From: Erysipelothrix piscisicarius
Lineage (GTDB): Bacteria; Bacillota_I; Bacilli_A; Erysipelotrichales; Erysipelotrichaceae
NCBI RefSeq assembly: GCF_003931795.1
Contig: NZ_CP034234.1
Coordinates: 558,001-622,000, forward strand
DNA length: 64,000 nucleotides
Direction of reading: 5' to 3'
The position numbers and the translations under genes are program-made. Positions 7,775-17,987 of the stretch are shown here, piece after piece. Under the pieces are notes generated by a model. The model was given only the letters and a program-made list of their open reading frames with translations. It was not told the origin of the DNA and ran no database searches. Position 1 is the first letter of the stretch; each line of letters opens with the position of its first letter.

Positions 7775-9961
7775 ATGAAAAAGAATATTGGTCGTGTAAC
7801 ATTACCGAGTGAAAATAATTTCCTTGAAGAAACCAAGGATTTAATGAAACGTTGGGGTGCCGATGCATTACGTGATAGCGATGGAACAAAATTAGATGAG
7901 GATTTAAAAAGCCTTGATGCGAAAATCTATACAACGTATTTTGTAGCCCGAGGTCAAAATGAATTTGCACTACAACATATAACGGAGGCTCAACAGATTT
8001 TCTTGATGAGTGATTACCATCTTGCTATCAAAACAGAACTTGAGATCCCCTTTATGAAAGGATATCTGCGGGAACAACTTTCACCCGATTATAATCATGA
8101 TCCTAAATCGTGGTGGCAGGTTATTGATCGAACACGTAATGAAGTGGTCGATGTTGAGCGATGGGAAGTGGATTCAAAACGCGATGTTGTCGTGATAAAA
8201 AATGCAGAACCATTCCATGAGTATACCGTCAATTTCCTTTCCTATATGATTTGGGATCCAACACAAATGTATAACTACATTACAAATGATTGGAAAGATC
8301 GAGAAAAAGAAATTCCTTTTGATGTGCGCCAACCGCATTCTCAAAAATTTATGATGGACACGCTTAAAGATTTTCTCGAAACCAACCCAAAAACAGATGT
8401 GATTCGTTTTACGACGTTTTACTATCACTTTACCTTGTGTTTTAATGATCAACGAAAAGAAAAATTTGTGGACTGGTTTGGATATGGGTCGAGTGTTTCT
8501 CCCCGTGCTTTAGAGGCGTTTGAAAGAGCGAAAGGTTACCGTCTCACCGCTGAAGACTTTATCCAAAATGGATATTATAATTCGACCTTCTGCATGCCAA
8601 CTCAAGCATATAAAGACTATATCGATTTCCAACAACAATTTGTCGCTCAGCAAGCGAAAGCAATGGTTGATTTGGTGCATTCGTATGGTAAAGAAGCCAT
8701 GATGTTTTTAGGTGATAACTGGATTGGGGTTGAGCCGTATGGACCATATTTCCATACAATAGGACTGGATGCTGTAGTGGGAAGTGTCGGCGGCGGGATG
8801 ACGCTTCGACTTATTTCCGATATTCCTCATGTAAAGTATACAGAAGGACGTTTTTTACCGTATTTCTTTCCTGATACATTCTTTGAGGGCAATGATGATG
8901 CAATATTAAAAGAAGCAAATGACAATTGGATATCAGCGCGTCGTGCATTAATGCGAAGTCCGCTTAATCGTATCGGTTACGGAGGATATCCAAGCCTAGC
9001 TTATAAATTTCCTAAGTTTGTCGATTATATTGCTAGAACTGCTGATGAATTTAGAGGGATCATTGATAAAATAGAAGATGTAAAACCGATAACTAAAGCA
9101 ACTGTAGGGATTATGAGTGCTTGGGGATCACTACGTAGTTGGCAAAATTTCATGGTTGCACATGCTCTACACTACAAACAGATATATTCTTACATTGGAA
9201 TTTTAGAGTCACTTAGTGGCATGGATGTTGATGTCCGTTTTCTAAGTTTTGATGAAATTAAGTCGGGAATTCCCAGTGATATCGATGTCCTGATTAATGC
9301 AGGGGATGCGAGAACTTCATTTTCAGGTGATGTTGTTTGGAACGATCCAGCATTTGTATCGATGATTCGAAAATGGGTTTACGAAAGACATGGATTTATC
9401 GGTGTTGGTGAACCGAGTGCTTTTGAAAAAGGAGGACATTTCTTCCAACTTCATGACGTTCTGGGTGTAGACAAGGAACTCGGATTTACCTTGTCCACAG
9501 ATAAGTATTTTAAAGAGGTGTTTTCAGATCATTTTATTACTCATGATCTTGAGAATGACTTTAATTACGGTGAAGCTATAAACAATGTGTATGCTCGAAC
9601 TGCGGCTACTGAAATAATTAAGATGGATAATGAAAATGTAACAATCGCAGCTAAATCATTTGGTAGTGGTCGTGGTGTGTATCTTTCGGGACTTCCATAC
9701 AGTTTTGAAAACACACGTATTCTATATCGTTCAATTTTTTATGCAATGAATCATGAGGATCAAATGAAGTATTTCTTTGCATCCAATATTCATTGTGAAG
9801 TGAATGTTTATCAGAAGACCGTGGCCTTATTGAATAATACACATGAAACACAAAAAACGATCTTCTATGATGGTTTGGGTAAAGGGCAAGAGATAACCCT
9901 TGAGCCATCAGAAATTAAGTGGGGTGAACGCAATGAAGAAACTGTTGAATGGCATTGCTAA
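7775..9961 (+). CDS. lnpA: 1,3-beta-galactosyl-N-acetylhexosamine phosphorylase (GH112)
   Basis: A 728-residue GH112 enzyme. It cleaves Gal-beta-1,3-GalNAc or Gal-beta-1,3-GlcNAc with phosphate to galactose 1-phosphate and free hexosamine, in the cytoplasm. Family features are the N-terminal GRVTLPSENNFLEETKDLMK and RWGADALRDSDGTKL, the TIM-barrel segment FLGDNWIGVEPYGPYF with its catalytic-region acid, and the C-terminal beta domains. Full length suggests an active protein. It starts at ATG 7775 after AGGAG, ten bases behind the permease. The next small gene overlaps its end. GH112 also includes galactosyl-rhamnose phosphorylases, but the flanking hexosamine kinases favour GNB/LNB. Confidence 0.9.
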   Translation: MKKNIGRVTLPSENNFLEETKDLMKRWGADALRDSDGTKLDEDLKSLDAKIYTTYFVARGQNEFALQHITEAQQIFLMSDYHLAIKTELEIPFMKGYLREQLSPDYNHDPKSWWQVIDRTRNEVVDVERWEVDSKRDVVVIKNAEPFHEYTVNFLSYMIWDPTQMYNYITNDWKDREKEIPFDVRQPHSQKFMMDTLKDFLETNPKTDVIRFTTFYYHFTLCFNDQRKEKFVDWFGYGSSVSPRALEAFERAKGYRLTAEDFIQNGYYNSTFCMPTQAYKDYIDFQQQFVAQQAKAMVDLVHSYGKEAMMFLGDNWIGVEPYGPYFHTIGLDAVVGSVGGGMTLRLISDIPHVKYTEGRFLPYFFPDTFFEGNDDAILKEANDNWISARRALMRSPLNRIGYGGYPSLAYKFPKFVDYIARTADEFRGIIDKIEDVKPITKATVGIMSAWGSLRSWQNFMVAHALHYKQIYSYIGILESLSGMDVDVRFLSFDEIKSGIPSDIDVLINAGDARTSFSGDVVWNDPAFVSMIRKWVYERHGFIGVGEPSAFEKGGHFFQLHDVLGVDKELGFTLSTDKYFKEVFSDHFITHDLENDFNYGEAINNVYARTAATEIIKMDNENVTIAAKSFGSGRGVYLSGLPYSFENTRILYRSIFYAMNHEDQMKYFFASNIHCEVNVYQKTVALLNNTHETQKTIFYDGLGKGQEITLEPSEIKWGERNEETVEWHC

Positions 9962-10100
9962 TATAGCTGTGTTTATCTTGGGTATTTGGATGGTAATTGA
10001 TTTCCAGAAGGACATTTCGATGCAGTCTCTATTTATGATGATTGTCGGTTTAGGAATGTTGCTGTTGCTACTCTATCGTTATAATAAACGTTTTCTTTAA
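9933..10100 (+). CDS. Small two-helix membrane protein, function unknown
   Basis: A 55-residue protein starting at ATG 9933 inside the end of the phosphorylase gene (29-base overlap, different frame). GGGGTGAA stands seven bases before the start. It has two hydrophobic helices (about residues 8-22 and 32-47) and a basic tail ending NKRFL. A terminator follows. Tight coupling to the phosphorylase suggests a real gene, and I recognise no family with confidence. It could accompany the importer, or be a membrane microprotein. Confidence 0.6.
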   Translation: MKKLLNGIANIAVFILGIWMVIDFQKDISMQSLFMMIVGLGMLLLLLYRYNKRFL

Positions 10101-10106
10101 TGAACT

Positions 10107-10140
10107 AAAATAACACCTAAATGCTAGGTGTTATTTTGGT
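10107..10140 (+). terminator. Terminator after the phosphorylase/small-protein pair
   Basis: AAAATAACACCTA (10107-10119) pairs with TAGGTGTTATTTT (10125-10137) over 13 bp with a 5-base loop, followed by a short T-rich tail. Confidence 0.8.
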
Positions 10141-10169
10141 CTTGCACATAATTGTAGAAGGATGAAAAT

Positions 10170-11258
10170 ATGAAATCAATAAAAGAAGTAGTACAAGAAT
10201 TTTGTTTTGATGGGGATGTAGTGGAAATTGTTCCCTTTGGTAATGGTCATATAAACGATACCTATCGTGTTATGTGTTCAAGAGGAAGTTATGTTCTTCA
10301 AAAAATTAATCATCAGATTTTTTTAGATCCGCAAGGGCTTATCGAGAATATCGAAAAAGTAACAAGACACATTCGCCAGAAAGTCATAAAACGTGGTGGT
10401 GATCCAAGGCGTGAAGTTTTAAATCTCATTCCAACGCACCATCAAGAATATATCTGTCAAACAAAATCGGGAGATTTTTGGCGTGCCTATGAATTAATTG
10501 AGAATTCAAAATCCTTAGATCTTGTAAAAAATAAGGAAGATTTTTATCAGAGTGGTCTTGCATTTGGTGCATTCCAAAAAGATTTAGAAGACTTCCCAGT
10601 TGATACTCTAAATCTCACGATTGAAGATTTCCACCATACACCGAAGCGGTATGATCAGTTTCACAAATCCCTTAAACTCAATAAATCAGGCCGAAAACAC
10701 TTCGCATTACCTGAAATTGAATTTGCACTTAAACATCAAGAATTCGCAGATACATTGTGGGATTATCATCAACAGGGTCTATTACCCCTAAAAGTAACAC
10801 ATAATGATACCAAGTTGAATAATGTTCTCTTAGATGCCGATTCTAATGACGTGCTCTGTGTTGTGGATTTGGATACAGTCATGCCGGGTTTTTCCTTAGA
10901 TGATTTTGGAGATTCGATTCGATTTGGTGCAAGCACGGCATTAGAAGATGAAAAAGACTTATCCAAAGTTCACTTAAGCATCCCGTATTATGAAGCATAT
11001 GTGGATGGGTTTATTGAAGGTGCGGGCGGTAGCTTATCAGATTTGGAAATCAAACTCTTTCCAGAAGGCGCAAAAATGATGACACTTGAATGCGGGTTGC
11101 GCTTTCTTAAAGACTACATCGATGGCGACGTTTATTTCAAGACCAGCTATCCTGACCACAATTTAGTAAGAGCACGAACACAGTTTAAATTAGTTCAAGA
11201 AATGGATGATTCTTGGGAAATATTAAAAAAAATAAGTGCTACACGTCTCAAAGTATAA
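10170..11258 (+). CDS. nahK: N-acetylhexosamine 1-kinase-like (second copy)
   Basis: A 362-residue paralogue of the kinase at 3428, with the same signatures: VPFGNGHINDTYRV, THNDTKLNNVLLDA and VVDLDTVMPGFSLDDFGDS. It phosphorylates hexosamine at C1 if it acts like NahK. The ribosome site is GAAGGATG before ATG 10170. It lies beyond the terminator at 10107, so it may have weaker or separate transcription. The two copies bracket the importer and phosphorylase, which suggests an old duplication within the island followed by divergence; neither copy shows a break. Confidence 0.85.
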   Translation: MKSIKEVVQEFCFDGDVVEIVPFGNGHINDTYRVMCSRGSYVLQKINHQIFLDPQGLIENIEKVTRHIRQKVIKRGGDPRREVLNLIPTHHQEYICQTKSGDFWRAYELIENSKSLDLVKNKEDFYQSGLAFGAFQKDLEDFPVDTLNLTIEDFHHTPKRYDQFHKSLKLNKSGRKHFALPEIEFALKHQEFADTLWDYHQQGLLPLKVTHNDTKLNNVLLDADSNDVLCVVDLDTVMPGFSLDDFGDSIRFGASTALEDEKDLSKVHLSIPYYEAYVDGFIEGAGGSLSDLEIKLFPEGAKMMTLECGLRFLKDYIDGDVYFKTSYPDHNLVRARTQFKLVQEMDDSWEILKKISATRLKV

Positions 11259-11338
11259 TTATGAAACTTCAAATTGAAAACTATGAATTTTAGGTGATAT
11301 CGGTTACAATGTTTACTATATAAAAAGAAGGTGACATA

Positions 11339-11818
11339 ATGATACGATTGGCTACGCCCGATGATTTAGAAGCAATTCGCTTGATTGCCTCCATAACATG
11401 GAAAGAAGCGTATAAGGATTTAATCCCATTGGATATTATTAATCGTTTTATTGAAGATGCGTATGCGCCCACAGTCCTTGAGCGTCGCATTGAAACGACA
11501 AAGCTTGTGGTGGCAGTTCAAGATGATTATATTGTAGGATTTGGGAATTATGAGATTCGTGACAATGATTTATATATTGTTGCATTGTACGTACTCCCAA
11601 CACACCAACGTGCCGGTGTGGGTTCAGAACTTCTTGCATATATTGAAGCAAGTGTTCCTGATACAATTGACCAAGCATATGTTGATGTGGAGAATGGCAA
11701 TGTGAGTGCCGAATCATTTTATAAGAAATATGGATTTGTCCAAAAAATTTGTATTCCAGATACGTTGTATGGTTACCCACTCAAAGCCCTACGTATGGTT
11801 TATGAAGTAAAACGCTAA
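11339..11818 (+). CDS. GNAT-family N-acetyltransferase
   Basis: A 159-residue acetyltransferase fold. The acetyl-CoA loop is THQRAGVGSELL (about residue 92) and the C-terminal strand GNVSAESFYKKYGFV is typical. Substrate cannot be told. GAAGGTGA precedes the ATG. It is monocistronic, with a terminator overlapping the stop codon. Confidence 0.85.
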   Translation: MIRLATPDDLEAIRLIASITWKEAYKDLIPLDIINRFIEDAYAPTVLERRIETTKLVVAVQDDYIVGFGNYEIRDNDLYIVALYVLPTHQRAGVGSELLAYIEASVPDTIDQAYVDVENGNVSAESFYKKYGFVQKICIPDTLYGYPLKALRMVYEVKR

Positions 11819-11835
11819 TGATTGAGCGTTTTTAA
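11811..11835 (+). terminator. Terminator of the GNAT gene
   Basis: AACGCT (11811-11816) pairs with AGCGTT (11825-11830) and TTT follows. The left arm overlaps the stop codon. Confidence 0.55.
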
Positions 11836-11905
11836 AAATACACATCACTGCGATCAAAGCAGAGCAAGGGTGTCATGAATGAAATTAAGAAAGATTGCTG
11901 TTTAG

Positions 11906-13249
11906 TGGAGTAGTAAACTAAAAGTAGACAAGTAAAAAATACTTGTCTACTTTTTTGTGTAATAATAAAATCAGAGATAAAACGGAGGTATTAATGATGG
12001 GAAGACCCAAAGGTGGATTAAATAATAAATGGACTTATGAGGATCGTATTAAAGTCGTTACACGTCATATTGATGAACATATAAGTGCTGCGAAACTATC
12101 ACAAGAAACAGGAATACCGAAAGGAACGATTAATGGTTGGATTGATCGATTCATGCGTGATGGTAAAGAGGGTTTAAAAAACAAGAAAAAGACAGGAAAT
12201 CATTTTTCTGCGCTTCATACGAGTAAATCATTAACTGAGATCGAACGACTTCAACTCGAAATTCTAAAACGAGATATTGAGATTGCACGATTAAAAAGGT
12301 ACCAGGTGAAAGGAGTTGGTGTAAACAAGGAGTTCGTTACTTTAAAGACAAGAATTCCAAATAGCACATGACTTATCTTTAAACATCCGATTACGTTCAT
12401 TCTTAGATTTATGAATTTGAACCGATCTGGTTATTACAAGTGGTTAAAGCATAAGAATGATCTCAATATTTATGAACAAAAGAGCGATTCTTAGCTTTGT
12501 GATTAAAGACTGGCATCGCCGTTTTCCAAGTTATGGTTATCATGATATCGCTGCAGTCATGAGAAAGCAAAGTGATTTAGGGATTGAATTTTCCGATAAT
12601 TTAATCCACAAGTGTTGCAAGTTTTAAATATTAAATCAAAAGTTAAACACTATTCCTATAAAACCTGGAACACAAAGTCGAATTTATCCTAATATTATAA
12701 AGAATCAATGGAGGCAACCAAACCTTTAGAAATTATTGTTTCAGATATGACACATATTCGAAACAAAGGGATTAATATGAATGGACTTTAATGGTTGATA
12801 CCTTTAACAATGAAATTATCAGTTCTGCATTATCGCGTACAACTGGTGATCCTAAGCCTTACTACAAGTGTCTCGAGGATCTCCTTGCGCTACTTAAGGA
12901 TAATAAAAACAGCTCCACGATTCTTCACACAGATCAAGGAGCTGTCTACCACTCTAAAGCTTTCGCTAAAGCGCATGAAAATTATAACATAATTAGATCT
13001 ATGTCGCGAGCTGGAACACCTACAGATAATCCAATTATCGAATCATTAAATGGATGGATTAAAGCAGAAATGGCGTGTGATTATCAATACTGGTCCGTAG
13101 ATAACTTTGAAAATTTTATCGAAGAATATGTACATTATTTCAATTTTGAAAGACCTGCTTACTGTTTAAATTACAAAACCCCTATCCAATATAAAATGGA
13201 TAAGGGTTTCTAGTCTTTTATTAATGTCTACTTTTGTTTGACAACTCCA
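11906..13249 (+). mobile_element. IS3-family (IS150-like) element, copy 1, degraded
   Basis: Ends are imperfect inverted repeats beginning TGGAGT (left TGGAGTAGTAAACTAAAAGT, right reads inward TGGAGTTGTCAAACAAAAGT). Length is 1344 bases against 1359 for the copy at 52644. The flanking direct repeat is GTTTAG. All 15 missing bases are homopolymer contractions (for example A7 to A5 twice, A6 to A4 twice, GGG to GG, CCC to CC); only three substitutions separate the copies in my alignment. Both open reading frames are broken as a result, so the copy cannot transpose itself if the sequence is right. Confidence 0.92.
11994..13213 (+). pseudogene. IS3-family transposase genes of copy 1, multiply frameshifted
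   Basis: OrfA begins at ATG 11994 after CGGAGG and carries the N-terminal helix-turn-helix (WTYEDRIKVVTRHIDEHISA). The slippage run is A5 (12293-12297) where copy 2 has A7, so programmed shifting is lost and the frame goes on to a stop at 12371. OrfB is cut into pieces by six or more 1-2 base deletions. The last piece keeps ILHTDQGAVYHS and ESLNGWIKAE, two of the DDE catalytic segments. In copy 2 the same genes are open. Confidence 0.88.
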
Positions 13250-13268
13250 GTTTAGGCAATCTTTTTTA

Positions 13269-13584
13269 ATTATTTGTGAAATCATCGATTTTTTTTATAA
13301 GAAGAAATTTTTGTGTGAAGATGATGAAGTTGTGTGAATGATAAACGAAAGATAAATTGTGATAAATAATGAAAAAAAGCACGAAAAATATGTAGGGATG
13401 TGTTGATTTTTATTATTTGTAGGTGTGAGATGCCGTAAATTGAAAACTAAAATACAGATTAAGGCATTGTAGAGGGGCATTTGATAAGTATACTTTTTTT
13501 TACAGGATATCCATAACCTTTTTAAAACCGAAATTATTTTTTAAAATATGCGCTGAAATTCAAAAAAAAATTCCGAAATACCAT
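13269..13584. other. AT-rich spacer upstream of the surface-protein gene
   Basis: About 315 bases with no convincing gene, RNA or repeat. A 61-codon frame on the minus strand lacks a ribosome site and family likeness. Runs of A and T are common. Regulatory features begin only at 13585. Confidence 0.6.
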
Positions 13585-13602
13585 CCATTTTCCGGAAAAT
13601 GG
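13585..13602. promoter_or_regulatory. Perfect 18-bp palindrome, candidate operator
   Basis: CCATTTTCC/GGAAAATGG is a perfect two-fold palindrome ending five bases before the -35 box of the surface-protein promoter. Its placement fits an activator or repressor site. The binding protein is unknown. Confidence 0.6.
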
Positions 13603-13607
13603 GTCAC

Positions 13608-13636
13608 TAGACAGGTTTTTTAATAAGAAATATAAT
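13608..13636 (+). promoter_or_regulatory. Promoter of the MucBP surface-protein gene
   Basis: TAGACA (13608-13613), a 17-base spacer and TATAAT (13631-13636). The leader to ATG 13694 has a small TACGC/GCGTA hairpin and AAGGAG before the start. Confidence 0.75.
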
Positions 13637-13852
13637 GAAAATGAACTCTGTAAGGGGGTTTACGCATTTTTTGAGCGTAGAGAAGGAGTACACATGAACA
13701 AACAAAAAATGATCATAATCATGTTATGTTGTTTACTGATTACGGGTCAGGTTTCGCCAATATTTGGCTTAAATCAAGACGACCAAAATAACGTAGATAC
13801 ACAAACGATGGAAACCATCGCTGATAAAGAAACGCAAGAAGAAACAGAAAAT

Positions 13853-13896
13853 GCTTCAGAGGTTGTTGATTTGGAAGAATCCACAACCTCTGAAGC
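13853..13896. repeat. Long inverted repeat inside the adhesin coding region
   Basis: GCTTCAGAGGTTGT (13853-13866) and ACAACCTCTGAAGC (13883-13896) are perfect 14-base inverted arms around a 16-base loop, inside the acidic linker coding region. It lacks a T tract, so it is not a terminator. Confidence 0.85.
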
Positions 13897-16766
13897 AAAA
13901 GCTGAAGATGACACGACGCTAAACGAACCGGGAAATGAACCGGAAGTGAAGTCTGACATATTTTCAGAGATTAGTATAAATACGAAGTCAATCAACGAAC
14001 CGCTCGACAATTTGCATCGATCAAAAGATTATTCTCTTGATGTCCAAATTACTACAAACTCTAATATTTCAGAACCCGTTAAAAGTCCAAAAATTATCGT
14101 TCATCTTGAACCTAATTTTAAGAGTGTTGAAACAAAAAAATACTTACCAAAGTTTCAGTCAGGTGACTTGACGACCGCTTCTTCTAAAGAAACTATTTAT
14201 AATGAAGATGGAACCATCGATATTGTTTATGTGATGAAAGATATTGCTGGTGGGACAACAATCGGATTCCCTGTTCAATTTCGAATTGCAAATACGACTT
14301 CGGATGAGTATCCATTTAAGGTGAATGTCGATATTAAGAGTGAAGATGGCACAATTATCGGATCTTCGAAAACAGCACCTGTTTTTTCACCAGATACTAC
14401 AAGGAGTATAACTTTTAATCCGAACCCAACAAGTACAGTATCATGGACTTGGGATAATTCTAAAAATGCTTGGGTACAAACAATTGCTGTTGTTGGGGAT
14501 AATACAGTCCCAACAGACACCCAATTTGAAATAATGTATGTGACTAACAGCGGATCAAAGACAGATCGCGTTGCAAAACGAGAAACTAAATTCGAGAATC
14601 CAAGTGATTTACTGGATTTTGAGCTGACCGCACCAGAGGAAGTTATTTTTAATGGAGGAACTTCTAATCTTGGCAGTGGAAAGATTAGAACAAAGGAAGG
14701 ACTCGAGTTTAACAAAGACTATGAATTTACGGTATCGGATACCTGGAAAGATTCGAATGGAGATCCAAGTGAGTTTGATAAAATGGAGCCAAAAAGCATG
14801 AAGTTTTTTATAAAATTCACCAAGAAATCCCTCCCGGACCGTTTAGGTAGTACGACCGAAGAATCTACAGTTAAAATCTCTGATTATCAAGATGTATTTG
14901 AAAAAAAAATCGATCAATTTTTCAGTGTGGCTTCAATCACTCAGATTTGAAAACTTCTCAATGACGGTTGGTCATCCCGGTTTATCCAGCCAAATGTCAT
15001 ATGCCGGAGATGGTGGAAGTTTCGTGAGTCCCAAAAGTGAGTTTCATATCGAAAAAATCGGAATCAATCCTTCTGAAGCATTGATGTTTGATGGAACCAT
15101 TAAAATATTTGCGGTTGATGATGATCTCAATGAGACGGTACTTTTTGACGATGTCACCGCCCTTCAACTCCAGAAAGGTCTCGAAATTGAAGATAAGAAT
15201 GTTAGATACATTAGACTAGAGTCTAATTCTGGGTTTAAATATGAATATTCGGTAGCACACCCATCTTTCAAAATAAATGTATCAGTGCGTAAAGATAATC
15301 TCGATACAAAATATATTGATGACATCAATACAACAGCAGGAACTACAAATAAGAAGCATTCGGACGATTCTAAGATTTATTATCAAATGACCGTGATGGG
15401 AAAGATTGAAGGAAAGTCAGTTCCGTCTACGGACTCTTATGTTAAAATTACAGTTGCTCAGCCTCATACGACCTCAACTGTTAGTCCGTACTCCACGACT
15501 GCGCAGGATATACTTACAAACAAAATCGTGTATACTACACCATCATTTAACTTACTGGATTTAGACACGATTTCAAAAATTGAAAAAATGGAACGTTCGG
15601 TAAAGACAGTCACCGTCATTCCAAAAGGAATATCGATTAATGAGGTTGGATTAAACAGTAGCAATGCTCAATATTATAAGACTTCAATCGTTGAAAATTA
15701 TAAGGGTTCAGGGAATTCTGCAGTTATTGCTGAATTAACAAAAGAAAAGTTCCTTGAAAACTACTTGGAATCGGGTCGTTATAATCCACTTACACTTACC
15801 TTGGGTTTAACCTTAACCAGAGGACTTCCAAAAGGTGAGTATAAAATCATTACGTGGGTGGATGATGCAGGCATCGCAACAAAAGAAAGTGGTCGAAATC
15901 ATTATTTGGAAGATGAATATGATATTAATGAAAATGGTTCTAAAACAGATAAATTGCCAGTTGCACAAGATATCTATAATCATTTAACGTCAAAAGAAGT
16001 TTAGGGATTCCTCTCTGGAACTGGTGATCAAAATGAAATAGAAATTGTCTCTCCAGGAGTTGGAAGCATTTCAAATGTGCATGGGTCAGTCGATTATTTT
16101 GTGAACTTTAAAAATTATAGTGACTCACCTGTAAGTAATTTAACGAGTGTTTTCTCGCTACCGCGAATTGGTTATAAGACCCTTACCGAAGGCAAAGATC
16201 GTGGATCTGAATTTGATATCTATTTAAAGGAAAAAATTACAGTCCCATCTAATTTCAAAGCTTATTATACAACTGAAACACTTGATGAAGATTTAGAGGC
16301 AAGCGTCCATAACAGTTCAATATGGTCCGAATCGGTGACCGACTATGCGGCAGTTACAGCAGTTAAACTTGTGATGGAATCCGGTTCACTTGACAATGGT
16401 AAAGAGTATGTCATTAACTATAAGGGAACGAGTGGATCACAAGAACAGTACAAAGGAATCGCGTACAGTTCCGTTGCTTTCTCACTTGATGATGGGGCAA
16501 AAACTTTTACAGAATCTGAACTTCTTGGAATGAAAGCTTACTATGAAATGGGGATTCATGCCCACGATTCAACAATCTATGTTGGTGATTCATGGACTGC
16601 GGAAGATAATTTTGATCTCGCTGTTGATGAAAATGGAGATATGATTCCTTTCGCTGACCTTACCGTTGATGATTCAGAAGTTATTATTACAAAACCTGGA
16701 AATTATCCTGTTGTGTATAAGTATCTCGATATGGAGAAAACAGTCACAGTAACCGTTAAGAATAAT

Positions 16767-17642
16767 GAACAATCCATTACTGGTTCGGATGTGACCAAGT
16801 ATGTTGGTGACGCAATGCCATCAGATAGTGAGTTTAATGCAAGTGCTACTGATAAAGATGGTGGAGTCATTACGGTAACCCTAGATAAGGGTGCCGTTGA
16901 TATGAGCATCCCTGGAGACTATGATGTCGTCATTACGGCGACAGATGGCCAAACCAAAACGGTAAAAGTTCATGTTAAGGAAGACAAGCATTCCATTAAT
17001 GGGATTGATTTAATTCGCTATACGGGGGATGCATTACCAAGCATTGCTGAGTTTAAAGCTACAGCGATGGATAAAGATGGAAATCCACTTGAAGTAACAT
17101 TGGATACTTCTTCAGTTGATATGACAACGACTGGAACGTATTCTGTTGTCATCACCGCAAGCGACGGCCAAACCAAAACGGTATCTCTTGAAATTCGCGA
17201 AAATAAACAGTCTCTTGTAGGATCCGATGTAACCAAGTATGTTGGCGATACACTTCCTCAAGATACAGAGTTTATGGTTTCCGCAACAGATAAAGAAGGA
17301 AACATCATCTCCGTTACGGTAGATACTTCAAAAGTTGATATGTCTAAAGCAGGAACGTATGATGTTGTTCTTAAAGCAGAAGACGGTCAATTACTAACCG
17401 TTAAAGTAATCGTTAAAGCAAATCTTCAATCGATTAACGGAATCGATGTTGCGAAAAATATTGGCGATGCGCTACCTGAAAAGGGTGAGTTCATGGCATC
17501 CGCAACAGATCGGGATGGAAATCCTATTGACGTAACCATCGATACATCGAAGGTGGGTATGAACACGCCCGGTAAATATGAAGTTGTAATTACCTCTACA
17601 GATGGTCAAACACTCACGGTATTTGTAACCGTAACCGGTCTG
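16767..17642 (+). repeat. Four tandem 219-bp repeats encoding 73-residue Ig-like domains
   Basis: Units begin at 16767, 16986, 17205 and 17424. Each has the pattern (V/I)xKYVGDxLPxxxEF...ATDKDGN...VTxDTSxVDM...GxYDVVITAxDGQTxTV. Units are divergent at DNA level, so recent slippage is not evident. Confidence 0.92.
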
Positions 17643-17987
17643 GTTTTAGATGGAACTGTTACGATTATTTATATTGATTCGAATGGTAATGTTATTCATG
17701 AACAACGAATAATAACAGGTCAAGTAGGCGATGCTTATAGCACCGAAGCCCTTAACCTAAAAGGCTATACGCTAAAAGAAATAAGAGGAAATGCGACAGG
17801 ACTGTTCACGGAAGAAAATCAAACCGTAACCTATGTCTATACAAAAGATGAGAATGGCAACCAACTTCCACAAACGGGAGTGAGCACGCCTCTGATCTCG
17901 TTTGTGAAGTATTTAGGCGCAGTCTTAATTGTAATGGGTGGAGGTCTTGTTTATAAAAACAGAAAAAAATCTAAAATAGAGCGCTAA

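Larger units (their letters stand above)
11890..13268 (+). terminator. Rho-independent terminator split by IS copy 1
   Basis: Removing the IS and one copy of GTTTAG joins AAAGATTGC (11890-11898), loop TGTTTAG and GCAATCTTT (13256-13264) into a perfect 9-bp hairpin followed by more T (to 13266). The insertion is in the loop. GTTTAG is duplicated at 11900-11905 and 13250-13255. Confidence 0.8.
13694..17987 (+). pseudogene. LPXTG-anchored adhesin with MucBP and Ig-like repeats, two breaks
   Basis: Removing one T from the TTT at 14947-14949 gives one frame of 1430 codons that keeps SITQIENFSMTVGHPG; otherwise translation stops at 14950. A second break is an in-frame TAG at 16002-16004 (SKEV*GFLSGTG), perhaps once TGG. 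Domain order: signal peptide (residues 1-28), acidic Thr/Glu linker, a long unrecognised beta-rich region, an Ig-like unit, four 73-residue repeats, a MucBP domain (GTVTIIYIDSNGNVIHEQ), then LPQTG, a hydrophobic helix and NRKKSKIER for sortase. If intact it would bind mucin or matrix on the cell surface; as read, only a secreted N-terminal piece of about 418 residues is made. Confidence 0.87.

Noticed and set aside
8174-9908. Minus-strand frames opposite the GH112 gene
   Set aside because: No ribosome sites; composition follows the real gene's third-position bias.
16767-17642. CRISPR-like regular repeats
   Set aside because: The 219-base units are protein-coding repeats with diverged sequence, without short identical repeats and unique spacers.
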